Shown here one piece after another: positions 47,953-57,486 of a stretch of DNA of 64,000 nt (positions are counted from its first letter, which is position 1; every line of letters begins with the position of its first letter). Position numbers and translations under genes: made by a program. Source of the stretch: Ruegeria sp. THAF57 (lineage in GTDB: Bacteria; Pseudomonadota; Alphaproteobacteria; Rhodobacterales; Rhodobacteraceae); assembly GCF_903914075.1 (NCBI RefSeq), contig NZ_CAIWNQ010000001.1, positions 186,001 to 250,000 of the forward strand. The letters run 5' to 3'. The notes under the pieces are model-generated. The model was not told the origin of the DNA, ran no database searches, and saw only the letters and a program-made list of their open reading frames with translations.

Positions 47953-48882
47953 TCAGGCCTCGAACCCGGCGGCCTCAGTCATCACAAAGGCGTCGGCGCA
48001 TTGCTTGGCCAGCGCCCGGACACGGCCGATATAGGCCTGGCGTTCCGTCACCGAGATCACCCCGCGCGCATCCAGCAGGTTGAAAATGTGGCTCGCCTTG
48101 ATGCACTGGTCATAAGCCGGATGCGCCATCACAATCCGCTTGCCGGTTTTCGGGTCGTCATGTTCCTGCGCTAAAATGGTGGCGCATTCGGCCTCGGCCT
48201 CTTCGAAATGACGAAGCAAAACCTCGGTGTTGGCCACGTCAAAGTTCCAGCGGGCGTATTCCTCTTCGGTCTGCTTGAAGATATCACCGTATTTCAATGG
48301 GCTGGGGGATTGGGGATCGTTGAACGGCATGTCCATAACATGATCGATGCCCAGCACATACATGGCCAGACGCTCAAGGCCATAGGTCAACTCTCCTGAA
48401 ACAGGCGCGCAGTCATGGCCGCCAACCTGCTGGAAATAGGTGAACTGGCTGACTTCCATACCGTCACACCAGACTTCCCAGCCCAGCCCCCACGCGCCAA
48501 GGGTGGGGCTTTCCCAGTCATCCTCGACAAAGCGGATGTCATGCAGATCCATGTCGATCCCAATCGCCGCAAGCGACCCCAGATACAGCTCTTGCAGATC
48601 GGGCGGGCTGGGTTTGATCAACACCTGATACTGATAATAGTGCTGAAGCCGGTTCGGGTTTTCACCGTATCGCCCGTCTGTGGGGCGACGAGAGGGTTGC
48701 ACATAGGCGGCTGCCCAAGCCTTTGACCCCAATGCGCGCAACGTGGTCGCCGGGTGGAACGTACCTGCGCCAACCTCCATGTCATAGGGCTGTAGAATGG
48801 CACACCCTTTCGAGGCCCAATAGGTTTGTAGCCGCAGGATTATCTCCTGAAAAGAACGAGGTACGCTGGACTGTTCGGTCAT
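47953..48882 (-). CDS. glyQ: Glycine-tRNA ligase alpha subunit
   Basis: Catalytic alpha subunit of glycyl-tRNA synthetase, 309 residues. Class II motifs are seen in [11 protein letters not shown] near residue 42, [20 protein letters not shown] (near residue 58; [13 protein letters not shown] is diagnostic) and [18 protein letters not shown] near residue 170. It is separated from glyS by other genes, but both are on the same strand. An upstream gap of 205 bases contains no gene; its only structure is a small CCCCG/CGGGG repeat (49005-49018). Confidence 0.97.
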   Translation of the reverse strand: MTEQSSVPRSFQEIILRLQTYWASKGCAILQPYDMEVGAGTFHPATTLRALGSKAWAAAYVQPSRRPTDGRYGENPNRLQHYYQYQVLIKPSPPDLQELYLGSLAAIGIDMDLHDIRFVEDDWESPTLGAWGLGWEVWCDGMEVSQFTYFQQVGGHDCAPVSGELTYGLERLAMYVLGIDHVMDMPFNDPQSPSPLKYGDIFKQTEEEYARWNFDVANTEVLLRHFEEAEAECATILAQEHDDPKTGKRIVMAHPAYDQCIKASHIFNLLDARGVISVTERQAYIGRVRALAKQCADAFVMTEAAGFEA

Positions 48883-49087
48883 GACTTTCCCTTTGGGCGG
48901 ATTTGCGCCCGGTTCCGATGGGTTTTGCCCTTCCTATGCAAGGGGCCAATGGGCGTCAACGTCCCAGTGCACCTTGGCTGTCACTGGACCGCCACACTGG
49001 AAATTCCCCGTAATCGGGGCATAGCGTTCAATGGTGCAAATCGCTTAGTCTGACCCAAAGATAAAACACTGCGGACACGGGCAGACA

Positions 49088-50821
49088 ATGACACGCATAT
49101 TCACTGCAATTCTGTTTCTATTCTTCTTTGGCGTGCGCGCTGTATTTGCGCAGCAGGACGCTGGCGTCTGGGTTCAGGTCGAGGCACAGCCCTCACTTCG
49201 TGAGGCGCAGGAAAGAGCGCAGGCTTACGCCAACGTATTGCCAGACGTGAACGGATTTCGCCTCAACTCTGGCTGGTATGCCATTGTAATCGGACCGTAT
49301 TTGCAAAACGACGCCGAGCAGGTCCTGAGGGTTTACCGCGCTGAAGGCCAAATCCCCGCTGACAGCTACATCGCGTTCTCGAACTCATTGGAGCAACAGT
49401 TTTGGCCCGTCGGAGTCAACATTCTGGATCGCGGGGTCGTCACGCCACCTGTCGAGCCTACGGCCGAGCAACCCGTAACCGGGCTGACACCGCAAGTTTC
49501 TGATGAGACCCGCGCGCAAGCCCTTCAGAGCGAGCGCCTGTTGACCGCACAGGAACGTAAAGACCTGCAGACGGCGCTTCAGGCCGCAGGGTTCTATAAC
49601 TCGACAATCGACGGCGCGTTTGGTCCGGGCACACGCCGGTCGATGGGCGATTGGCAGAGATTCAACGGCTTTGAGGCCACAGGCGTTCTGACCTCCACCC
49701 AAAGGCAGGCACTTATGGATGACTATAATGCGCCCCTGATCAGTGTAGGCATGGCACGCAATTCCGACCCGCAGGCCGGGATAGATATGGACATGCCACT
49801 GGGCGTTCTTGCATTCGACCGGTACGAGGCACCGTTCGCTCATTTCAACGGCACCTCAAGTCTGGGCGCCAAAGCCCTGCTGATCAGTCAGAATGGCGGC
49901 AAGGACACGCTCCGCGCGCTCTACGAGGTTATGCAATCGCTTGAGATCATCCCCTTGGATGGCCCAAGACAGTTGCGTGCAGACAGCTTTATGATCGAAG
50001 GGCGCGGAAACGGCATCGTGTCCTACACACAAGCACAATTGAAAGACGGCGCAATCAAGGGCTTTACCCTTGTCTGGCCCGACGGGGACGAGGCGCGCCG
50101 CGCCCGCGTCCTGGCCGCGATGAAAGCCAGCTTCACGACAACTGATGCCGTTCTGGACGCCGGTGCAGGGGCGAACGCAGATCAGCGCGTCGACCTTGTA
50201 TCTGGTTTGCAGGTGCGCAAACCGCGTCTTTCACGCTCGGGGTTCTTCGCGGATTCCAGCGGTACGGTTCTTACCGTTTCCGAGGCAGCCGACACTTGCG
50301 CACGCGTGACACTGGACGATGAGCAAGAGTTGCAGGTTGCCTGGACCGACGCGGATTTAGGTGTCACTGTCTTGCGGCCCAAAAACAATCTTGCGCCGAT
50401 CAGCATTGCGGAATTCAACTCTGACACACCCAGAATTCAATCCGAAGTGGCGGTTTCGGGGTTCTCGTACGAGGGGGCATTGGGTGCTCCGACGCTGACA
50501 TACGGCCAAGTGGCAGACATCCGCGGCCTGAACGGTGAAGAAGGTGTGAAACGCCTGGCATTGGCCGCCCTACCCGGCGACGCGGGCGGCCCGGTTTTTG
50601 ACGATAGTGGCCAAGTGGTTGGCATGTTGCTGCCAACACCGTCAGACGGGCGCACCCTGCCCTCCTCGGTCAGTTTGGCAGCGTCAGCGGCACGTCTGAA
50701 CGAAATTTTGGATAAGGCTGGCGTATCGGGGCAGTCCGGGCAGGCCACGGCACAGGTTACCCCGAATGAACTGAATCGCCGGGCCACGGGAATGACGGTA
50801 TTGGTTCACTGTTGGGACTAA
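49088..50821 (+). CDS. Secreted SPOR and peptidoglycan-binding protein with triad-less trypsin-like domain
   Basis: Exported protein of 577 residues. Signal peptide residues 1-21 (ends VFAQ), SPOR-like region about 26-100, peptidoglycan_binding_1 domain about 155-212 (LQAAGFYNSTIDGAFGPGTR), a linker domain of unknown type, and a C-terminal trypsin-like fold from about 375 to 555. The catalytic triad is broken: where VLTAAHC is expected it reads VLTVSEA (His to Glu, near residue 399), Asp is kept (ADLGV, near 423), and GDSGGP is GDAGGP (Ser to Ala, near 499). It therefore probably binds peptidoglycan or a partner rather than cleaving. Monocistronic, with a terminator. Confidence 0.82.
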   Translation: MTRIFTAILFLFFFGVRAVFAQQDAGVWVQVEAQPSLREAQERAQAYANVLPDVNGFRLNSGWYAIVIGPYLQNDAEQVLRVYRAEGQIPADSYIAFSNSLEQQFWPVGVNILDRGVVTPPVEPTAEQPVTGLTPQVSDETRAQALQSERLLTAQERKDLQTALQAAGFYNSTIDGAFGPGTRRSMGDWQRFNGFEATGVLTSTQRQALMDDYNAPLISVGMARNSDPQAGIDMDMPLGVLAFDRYEAPFAHFNGTSSLGAKALLISQNGGKDTLRALYEVMQSLEIIPLDGPRQLRADSFMIEGRGNGIVSYTQAQLKDGAIKGFTLVWPDGDEARRARVLAAMKASFTTTDAVLDAGAGANADQRVDLVSGLQVRKPRLSRSGFFADSSGTVLTVSEAADTCARVTLDDEQELQVAWTDADLGVTVLRPKNNLAPISIAEFNSDTPRIQSEVAVSGFSYEGALGAPTLTYGQVADIRGLNGEEGVKRLALAALPGDAGGPVFDDSGQVVGMLLPTPSDGRTLPSSVSLAASAARLNEILDKAGVSGQSGQATAQVTPNELNRRATGMTVLVHCWD

Positions 50822-50843
50822 CCAAGGGTCCAGTAAAACAAAG

Positions 50844-50870
50844 CGCCGCTCATTCGAGCGGCGTTTTTTT
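50844..50870 (+). terminator. Intrinsic terminator after the SPOR/PG-binding gene
   Basis: CGCCGCT (50844-50850) pairs with AGCGGCG (50857-50863) around CATTCG, followed by seven T residues that end at the stop codon of the convergent gene. Confidence 0.9.
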
Positions 50871-52444
50871 CAGACAATGTCCGGAGTGACCCGGATCAGC
50901 GTCGGGACCGGAGCGTCGAGTGCTGCCCGCACAGCCTTTTGCATTTCATCCAGACTGGATGGTTCTGCTGACAACGCACCAAATGCCTCGGCCAGTTTAC
51001 AAAAGTCGGGATTGTGCGCAACAACCGCATTGGGCGCAATCTGACCACGGACCATGCTGTCCTCAATCTCTTTTAGCTTACCGTTATCCCACAGGATTAT
51101 GGGCAGTGAGAGCCCCAATTCAACCGCAACGCCCAGCTCCATCATCGTGTAGTGAAAACCATAGTCGCCCGCGATGACGGCTGTCGGCTTTCCGCGGCGG
51201 GCCACGGCTCCGCCGATCCCCGCGGGCAGAGCATACCCAAGGGTGCCGAACCCCGTGGGGTGATGCCAGAGATAGGGATAGGCCATGTCCCAGACCTCTT
51301 TCGCAACATAGGCGAACTGGGTCATGTCTGAATAAATCATCGTATCAGCCGGCAACGCGTCGCGCAGCGCCTCCATCACGGGCACAACACCCGGACGCAC
51401 GGCATCCACCTCTGCTTTCCAACGGGCCCGGGCCTCGGCAACCTCTTCCTTTGCCCAGCCAGTTGCAGGTTTCACGTGGTCAATCGAGGCCCACAAGGCA
51501 TGTGCAAAACTCTCACCATCCATCTGAAGTTTGACCGCAGCGCGATGGTGATCCGATAAAACCTTGGGGTCCAGATCGACACGGACAAGGCTTGCCGTGT
51601 TACCCAATTCGTTGCGCCATAAGTCAACTTCGCCCAGCTCTGCCCCCACAGCGACGACCAGATCGGCCGACGCAATCACCTCGGCGCTGCCCGGTCGTGA
51701 CAGGTGGGCCCCAAAATCCAACGCATAATTCAGACCGGCCATGCCCCGACCTGCAAAAGTCGTAAAACAAGCGGCCCCCAATTGCGTCAGTATCTGACGC
51801 CAAAGGTTCGACCGAGTGCCCCCACCCAAAATGAACAATGGCCGTCGCGCGATGTTGAGCATTGACAGAACCGGGGCAACATCCGGCGGTTTAACGCTGG
51901 TCCTGAGCCCGAACTGGTTTGGAAACGGCGCGGGGTCTGCCTCAGCCTCAAGCTGGGCAATCGGTACCTGAATATGTTTGGGCCGTGGACGAGCAAGTGC
52001 AAACTCCTCAAACGCGCGCTCCACCAAACCATAAGCGGCCTGCGCGGTGTTGGCCTGACACGACCAGTCAGCCACGGCCTCAGCCGCGGCGCGCTGATCT
52101 TTCATCTGGTGCAACTGACCGCTCGCAGCCTGCGTTTCATCCAGACAGGACGAGATGACCAGCATAGGGACTGAATCCGAATAGCCCTGCCCCATCGGAG
52201 TCATGATGTTGCACAGGCCCGGCCCGGTTATCACATAGGCCACGCCGGGTTTGCCTGTTGCGCGGGCGTAACCGTCCGCCATAAAGCCCGCACCCTGTTC
52301 GTGCCGCGCCAATACGTGCGTTATGCCCGCCTCTTCGATACCGCGGTACATCTCTTGGTTATGGACGCCCGGAATACCAAAGATCACGTCGACGCCGCGA
52401 TCTTTCAGCATATGCGATATCTGCGCACCAAGCGGTCTTTTCAT
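50870..52444 (-). CDS. Thiamine-diphosphate enzyme (5-guanidino-2-oxopentanoate decarboxylase-like)
   Basis: ThDP-dependent protein of 524 residues of the acetolactate synthase superfamily. The catalytic glutamate is in LARHEQGAGFMADGYAR near residue 48; the ThDP/Mg motif appears as GDYGFHYTMMELGVAVELGL with WDNGKLKEIE after it, near residue 422, where many relatives have GDG and NN. The best functional guess is the arginine catabolic enzyme AruI, but benzoylformate decarboxylase-type relatives are possible. The start overlaps the trkH stop by one base, so translation may be coupled. Confidence 0.83.
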   Translation of the reverse strand: MKRPLGAQISHMLKDRGVDVIFGIPGVHNQEMYRGIEEAGITHVLARHEQGAGFMADGYARATGKPGVAYVITGPGLCNIMTPMGQGYSDSVPMLVISSCLDETQAASGQLHQMKDQRAAAEAVADWSCQANTAQAAYGLVERAFEEFALARPRPKHIQVPIAQLEAEADPAPFPNQFGLRTSVKPPDVAPVLSMLNIARRPLFILGGGTRSNLWRQILTQLGAACFTTFAGRGMAGLNYALDFGAHLSRPGSAEVIASADLVVAVGAELGEVDLWRNELGNTASLVRVDLDPKVLSDHHRAAVKLQMDGESFAHALWASIDHVKPATGWAKEEVAEARARWKAEVDAVRPGVVPVMEALRDALPADTMIYSDMTQFAYVAKEVWDMAYPYLWHHPTGFGTLGYALPAGIGGAVARRGKPTAVIAGDYGFHYTMMELGVAVELGLSLPIILWDNGKLKEIEDSMVRGQIAPNAVVAHNPDFCKLAEAFGALSAEPSSLDEMQKAVRAALDAPVPTLIRVTPDIV

Positions 52445-53892
52445 CAGTTTCTCCAGAATTGAACGGTGAACAGGGCATACACGGCCAACAATTCAAGACG
52501 CCCCACCAGCATACCGATCGAAAGCAGCCACTTAGCCGTATCGCTTAGCCCTGCGAAATTGCCAGCCGGACCGATCTGTTCCCCCAGCCCCGGCCCCACA
52601 TTGGCCAACGCAGTCGCCGCCCCGGACACCGCCGTGATAAAATCCAGCCCGGTCAAGGCCAGCGCCCAGGCCAGAATGCCCATCGACAGGACGAAGAACA
52701 TGAAAAAGCTCATGACAGAGGTCAGAACGTCCGTTCCAATGGGTCGCCCATCATAGAGCGGCATGAAAACCCCATGCGGCGATCGAATGCGCCTGATCTG
52801 GGTTTTGATCGAGGCGAACAACAACTGATAGCGGAAAACTTTGATGGAACATGCGGTTGATCCCGCGCACCCGCCGATCAAGCCGATCAGGAAGAAGACC
52901 ATCACCGGAAAGCTTCCCCAGGTCATGTAGTTCACGCTGGCGTACCCGGTGCCCGAGATGATTGAGGTGATATTGAACAGGGATTGCCGAAACGCCTGCT
53001 CCCAGTGATGCGGGAAGACCCACAGCAAAAACACCGTCATCACAAGCACCAGCACAATGATCATGATCAGGAACGTCCGTATCTGGCTATCCTGCCAAAG
53101 GGACCGCGTATTACCATTTGCAAGCTGCACGTACCGCACAAAAGGAAGCGCGGCGAGGATCATGAAAATTGCCGCAGCATACTCGGTCGGCCCAGAAAAC
53201 GCCGCGAATGAGTCGTCATAGTTCGAGAACCCGCCCGTTGCGATCGTTGTCATCGCATGCACCAAAGCGTCGAAAAAGCTCATGCCAAAGCCCGCGTAGA
53301 CCAGAACGCAGACGAAGGTCAGAAACACGTAGATCAGAGAAATCTGCCCGGCGATCTCCTGCGCGCGCGGCAGGATTTTCCCCATAGTTTCAAACCCTTC
53401 AGAGCGGAAGATCTGCATTCCTCCGACACGAAGTTCGGGCAGGAACACCATCGCCACCACGATGATCCCGATACCCCCAAGCCACTGAAGTACACCACGC
53501 CACAACAGCAACCCCTGAGGAAGGCCATCCAACCCCGAAATAACGGTAGAACCGGTCGTTGTCAGACCTGACATCGCCTCAAAATAGGCATCAACGAAGC
53601 GCAGTTCAGTCTCGCCGAACAGAAACGGAATTGCCCCAAAGAAGGGCAGAGCCACCCACACTCCGGTGGTCAGCAAAAAGGTCTGTCGAATTGTCAGACC
53701 TTCCCCGACGCCGTTCGAACAGCTCATTGCCAGAACAACCCCGGTCAGGACAGTGATGACGCCGCTTTCAAGGAAAACGTGCCATTCGCCGCGCCCCTCG
53801 ATCAGGTCCGCAATCAACGGCAAAATCATGGTCGCCCCAAGAATGGCGACCAAGAGGCCAATCACATATCCAACCGGGCGCATATCCGTCAT
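52444..53892 (-). CDS. trkH: TrkH family potassium uptake protein
   Basis: Ion-translocating subunit of a Trk-type potassium system, 482 residues, about ten helices. Four pore-loop selectivity regions are recognisable: LTTTGSTVISG near residue 110, AMTTIATGGFSNYDDSF near 220, IISGTGYASVN near 315 and ANVGPGLGEQIG near 437. TrkA is not in the window, so regulation must come from elsewhere. Start at ATG 53892. The following ThDP enzyme shares its transcript. Confidence 0.93.
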   Translation of the reverse strand: MTDMRPVGYVIGLLVAILGATMILPLIADLIEGRGEWHVFLESGVITVLTGVVLAMSCSNGVGEGLTIRQTFLLTTGVWVALPFFGAIPFLFGETELRFVDAYFEAMSGLTTTGSTVISGLDGLPQGLLLWRGVLQWLGGIGIIVVAMVFLPELRVGGMQIFRSEGFETMGKILPRAQEIAGQISLIYVFLTFVCVLVYAGFGMSFFDALVHAMTTIATGGFSNYDDSFAAFSGPTEYAAAIFMILAALPFVRYVQLANGNTRSLWQDSQIRTFLIMIIVLVLVMTVFLLWVFPHHWEQAFRQSLFNITSIISGTGYASVNYMTWGSFPVMVFFLIGLIGGCAGSTACSIKVFRYQLLFASIKTQIRRIRSPHGVFMPLYDGRPIGTDVLTSVMSFFMFFVLSMGILAWALALTGLDFITAVSGAATALANVGPGLGEQIGPAGNFAGLSDTAKWLLSIGMLVGRLELLAVYALFTVQFWRN

Positions 53893-53943
53893 GAGGCGCA
53901 GCGTTGGCGCGCCTGCACGACGGTGTCAAGCAATAGTCCGGTT

Positions 53944-54720
53944 TTACTTGGTCGTTTTGCCCGTCGGCACAGGCATTGCCGGAGGTTTGGACGGGGCACG
54001 TGTTCGCCGCACGGGGGCCGCGGGCTTTTCCGCCTCGACCTTCTGCGCGACAGTTTTTGCAGCCACTTTGCTTGGTGCTGCCGGCTTTGCAGCCGCACGT
54101 TTTGCGGGTGTCGGTTTCACGGTGGCTGTTTTGGCTGCCGCAGGTTTGCTGACCGCCGGCTTTGCCGCCACAGGCTTTGCAGTCGCGGGTTTTGCGGGTG
54201 CAGGTTTGCTGGCCTTAGGTTTCGGGGCAACCGGTGCAGCCGCCACCTTGGGCGCAGGCTGTGCAACAGCAGGTTTGGCCTGAACAGCCTTAGTGGCGGG
54301 TTTCCGCGCTGCAGGCGCTTTCGGTGCAGCAGGCTTTGCGACTGTTGTCCGACCAGCGCGCGCAGCAGGTTTGGCCGCAACACTTGCTGGTTTAGCTTTA
54401 GCCGCCGCTTTGGGTTGAGATGATTCGGCCTTGGATTTTGCAACTGTCTTCGCAGCCACAGCGGGCTTTTCTTTCACAGTCGGCGCGGCCTTGCGCGCCG
54501 TTCTCCGCACGGTTGGCTTTGCCTTTGGCTTGGCTTTTGGCTTGGGTGTAACCGGCTCAGGTGCAGACGAAGACGTGTGCAACGCATGCACCGAGACAAA
54601 CGGCAACTCCAATGCCGATTGCGTCAAAATATGCATTATTTTCATTTGGTTACTAACCGCATAGCCCGCCATCTTGATGGCGGCAGCCTGAAATTCCAAT
54701 GGCTGGATAATCGGGTTCAT
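53944..54720 (-). CDS. Lys/Ala/Pro-rich low-complexity protein (histone H1- or AlgP-like tail)
   Basis: Protein of 258 residues. An N-terminal segment of about 50 residues is helical (IIQPLEFQAAAIKMAGYAVS, then ILTQSALELPFVSVHALH), which may be phasin-like. The rest consists of KPAA, KPAP and AAKP repeats with many lysines, giving a very basic chain like histone H1 tails or Pseudomonas AlgP. It may bind DNA, RNA or polyanions such as polyhydroxybutyrate granule surfaces or polyphosphate. ATG 54720 with AGAGGAGAG before it is clear. No operon partners. Confidence 0.8.
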   Translation of the reverse strand: MNPIIQPLEFQAAAIKMAGYAVSNQMKIMHILTQSALELPFVSVHALHTSSSAPEPVTPKPKAKPKAKPTVRRTARKAAPTVKEKPAVAAKTVAKSKAESSQPKAAAKAKPASVAAKPAARAGRTTVAKPAAPKAPAARKPATKAVQAKPAVAQPAPKVAAAPVAPKPKASKPAPAKPATAKPVAAKPAVSKPAAAKTATVKPTPAKRAAAKPAAPSKVAAKTVAQKVEAEKPAAPVRRTRAPSKPPAMPVPTGKTTK

Positions 54721-54984
54721 ACGTAGTCTCTCCTCTGAAAACAACGCAGCCAGCCGAAGAGTAATAAGCCCTGCCCGCCGCGAAGTTTCGGGCGGAAAGC
54801 GATGTCGCGCAGTTTCAGGCGTCGCACGTCTCAGCTTCCTTCAGGAGTGGCCCGTACCGCCAAGAAACGGCCCTGCCACGGCTGCATTCCACATGAGCCT
54901 ACTTCAAAGATTGTGCTGTTGCAGCATTTTTCGCTGCGATGCGGCAAAAACATGCCGTAAGGTCAATACTGAAACCTTAAAACC

Positions 54985-56088
54985 TCACCCGACGTGAAAC
55001 AGAGTTGAAAACAGCTTTGGATCCAGGCTGGCTGACACAAATGTCGGCCCTTCCGTCAGGACAGACACTGCGTCATGGCTGTGCAGGCTTTCCTGATGGC
55101 TGGCGATAACGCGGAAATCACCCACGTGATGGTCCGCCAGCAACTCGGCGCAGAATAGCCGCGCGGCATCTTCGACAAAAATCGGGTTGGCCGCATTAAG
55201 CTCGGCAAAGGCCTGCTCGTCCTCACGCTTGACCATGACCTGCGTTTCGGTCGGGACAGCCCGGCGGCACAACGCAATCAGGTCTTCGAACCACAGGCAA
55301 TCGGCGTCACAGTCCACCACAATGGAAATGCGCGCAACCGAGCGTTGCGAATGTGGTGTCGCCAATTGGCCGCGCGTGGATCGCGCGTGTTCGCTCAGTT
55401 CCAGCGAACAGGGACAGGTCGAGGAATATATATAGTCCAGATGCATGATCTTCTGGCGCAAGCCGTTCTGTTCGACGAGCTCCAGCGCGATATCGTAATA
55501 CTGGTAGCCTTCAAGCCCCGAACGTAGGCTTTTCACTTTGTCGGGATAAGAAAACCGCATCTGTATGCGTGCGTCAAAGCTGTCCAGGTCAGTCATGTAA
55601 TCGCTTAACGCAGCCTCCATGACTTCAAAACTAAAGGTCCGCTCGGCATGTCTGTAAAAGGACCGCATGATCCGGGACATGTTGATGCCCTTTTTCTCGG
55701 CATCCAGACTGACCGTGCCCGTGACCGAGGTCTCAAGCGTCAGGTCGTCGCCCTGTTTGCGGTGAAACCGGATCGGCAGGCGGAAGTTCGAGATACCAAC
55801 GTGCTGAATTTGCTGCTTTGCCCCACGGATCAGGCTGGACGGTCCGTTTTGAAGATCGGGCAGCGTGGCGCGATAGGCCGCGTCAACCTCGAACCCTTCG
55901 GGATACTCGCGCGACAGAGAGGGATAGTTAACCGGCACCAGCCCCGGCACAAGACGCGCGATTGCGGGATCAAGCTGGCTAATCTCGGCCTCGGTCGCGG
56001 TCTGGGCCCATTTGCGCAGCGTCTTCAGCGCGGCTGCGGCCTCATCGTTGTTTGGGGCGTCGTCAATGTCACGGGGATGCACGTTCAT
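54985..56088 (-). CDS. folE2: GTP cyclohydrolase FolE2
   Basis: First enzyme of folate synthesis, converting GTP to dihydroneopterin triphosphate; the type IB enzyme can use metals other than zinc. 367 residues. The metal/catalytic cysteine lies in YSSTCPCSLELS (C225 and C227), with GISNFRLPIRF near residue 98 and DFRVIASHQESLHSHDAV near the C-terminus. No Zur-like site was seen upstream. A sigma-70-like promoter (TTGGTA, 17 bases, TATAGT at 56147-56119) lies upstream. folB and folP are 17 kb away. Confidence 0.95.
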   Translation of the reverse strand: MNVHPRDIDDAPNNDEAAAALKTLRKWAQTATEAEISQLDPAIARLVPGLVPVNYPSLSREYPEGFEVDAAYRATLPDLQNGPSSLIRGAKQQIQHVGISNFRLPIRFHRKQGDDLTLETSVTGTVSLDAEKKGINMSRIMRSFYRHAERTFSFEVMEAALSDYMTDLDSFDARIQMRFSYPDKVKSLRSGLEGYQYYDIALELVEQNGLRQKIMHLDYIYSSTCPCSLELSEHARSTRGQLATPHSQRSVARISIVVDCDADCLWFEDLIALCRRAVPTETQVMVKREDEQAFAELNAANPIFVEDAARLFCAELLADHHVGDFRVIASHQESLHSHDAVSVLTEGPTFVSASLDPKLFSTLFHVG

Positions 56089-56118
56089 CGATCGGGTTTC
56101 CTTGGGGTTGGTCGCCGG

Positions 56119-56147
56119 ACTATATACAGCTTTGGCGTGTTTACCAA
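56119..56147 (-). promoter_or_regulatory. Candidate folE2 promoter
   Basis: On the minus strand TTGGTA (56147-56142) and TATAGT (56124-56119) with 17-base spacing, 31 bases before the folE2 start. Pattern match only. Confidence 0.4.
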
Positions 56148-56260
56148 TTACTCTCTATACGTCGGAAAACACAGTCCGGATCGAATTTGGGTGCGGGAAA
56201 AGCAATTTACCATCCCGCACACTAACCTTTGAAACGGCCCTATCAGGTCTGAAAGCACGC

Positions 56261-57451
56261 TTATCGCTGAGAAGCGTCCAATGCCTGCCTGATATCGGCA
56301 AGCAGGTCGCCTGCGTCTTCAAGCCCAACCGAAAAGCGGATCAGGCCCGGTGTGATCCCCAACTCATCCTTCTGCGCGTCACTCAGGCGCTGATGGGTCG
56401 TCGTCGCCGGATGGGTCGCGATCGACTTCGCATCTCCAAGATTGTTTGAGATCACCGGAATCGTCATCGCGTTGAGGAAGGCAAACGCTGCCTCTTTCCC
56501 GCCTTTGATGTCCAGCGACAGAACCGTGCCGCCTTTGCCGCCCAGTTGAGACTGAACCAAAGCGTTCTGCGCGTGTGTCTTCAGGCCGGGATACAATATG
56601 CGTTCCAGCGCAGCATCCCCCTCTAACGCCTCGGCAATGATCTGGGCAGACTCAGCCTGCGCGTTGACCCGCAAGGTCATCGTTTCCAGACCTTTCAACA
56701 TCACCCACGCGTTGAACGGGCTAAGCGCACCCCCAGTGTGTTTGAGATACGGCTCAATGGTTCCGCGAATGAAATCCTTGGTGCTGATGATGACGCCGCC
56801 AAGCGCCCGCCCCTGCCCATCAATGTGCTTTGTTGCAGAATAAACCACCACATCTGCACCTTGCTGGATCGCACGCGAGAAGACCGGGGTCGAAAAAACA
56901 TTATCGACAATCACGGTCGCGCCGACAGCATGAGCGAGTTTGGCAACAGCCGAAATGTCGATCACTTCGAGCGTCGGGTTCGACATGGACTCGAAAAACA
57001 CGGCTTTAGTGTCCGGGCGGATCGCCGCTTGCCACGCGTCCAGATCGGTGCCGTCTACGAACGTCACCTCGACACCATAGCGGGTCAGGATGTTTTCAAG
57101 GATATACAGGCAAGAACCAAACAAAGCCTTGGCCGAAACCACATGGTCGCCCGCTTTCAGCATCGAGGTCAAAGCAGCATTCACCGCCGCCATGCCAGAC
57201 GCGGTGGCAAAGGCGTCCTCGCCCCCTTCCAACGCGGCGATGCGCTGTTCAAACATTGACACTGTCGGGTTGCCGTAGCGGGCATAAATGAACTCATCCG
57301 GGCCGGCTTCGATGAACCGCGCCTCGGCCTGTTCAGCGTTTTCGTAAACGAAGCCCTGCGTAAGAAAAATCGCCTCGGACACTTCGTTATATTGGCTGCG
57401 ACGAATGCCGCCATGGACGGCCTGTGTGCGTTTGTTCCAGCTCTCGCTCAT
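56261..57451 (-). CDS. metZ: O-succinylhomoserine sulfhydrylase
   Basis: PLP enzyme of 396 residues that makes homocysteine from O-succinylhomoserine and sulfide, feeding methionine synthesis. The PLP lysine is in VVYSATKHIDGQGRALGG near residue 206, and YARYGNPTVSMFEQRIAALEGGE (quoted in part: YGNPTVSMFE, near residue 60) is the Cys/Met metabolism family signature. Start ATG 57451 has GAGAGGAA upstream. Expression is very likely controlled by the SAM-II riboswitch and terminator just upstream. Confidence 0.95.
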   Translation of the reverse strand: MSESWNKRTQAVHGGIRRSQYNEVSEAIFLTQGFVYENAEQAEARFIEAGPDEFIYARYGNPTVSMFEQRIAALEGGEDAFATASGMAAVNAALTSMLKAGDHVVSAKALFGSCLYILENILTRYGVEVTFVDGTDLDAWQAAIRPDTKAVFFESMSNPTLEVIDISAVAKLAHAVGATVIVDNVFSTPVFSRAIQQGADVVVYSATKHIDGQGRALGGVIISTKDFIRGTIEPYLKHTGGALSPFNAWVMLKGLETMTLRVNAQAESAQIIAEALEGDAALERILYPGLKTHAQNALVQSQLGGKGGTVLSLDIKGGKEAAFAFLNAMTIPVISNNLGDAKSIATHPATTTHQRLSDAQKDELGITPGLIRFSVGLEDAGDLLADIRQALDASQR

Positions 57452-57486
57452 CTCATTCCTCTCGACCCTTGTCTGGCAAGGGCATC

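Noticed and set aside
53666..54423. Open frames of about 205-214 codons on the plus strand opposite the Lys/Ala/Pro-rich gene and trkH
   Set aside because: Gly/Ala/Phe or Cys/Arg-rich repeats are the mirror of the KPAA repeats; no start signal; the minus-strand gene has a strong ribosome binding site.
56089..56260. THF-II riboswitch or Zur site upstream of folE2
   Set aside because: Neither the THF-II core nor a Zur-like palindrome was found on reading the leader; only a sigma-70-like promoter and an inverted repeat are seen.
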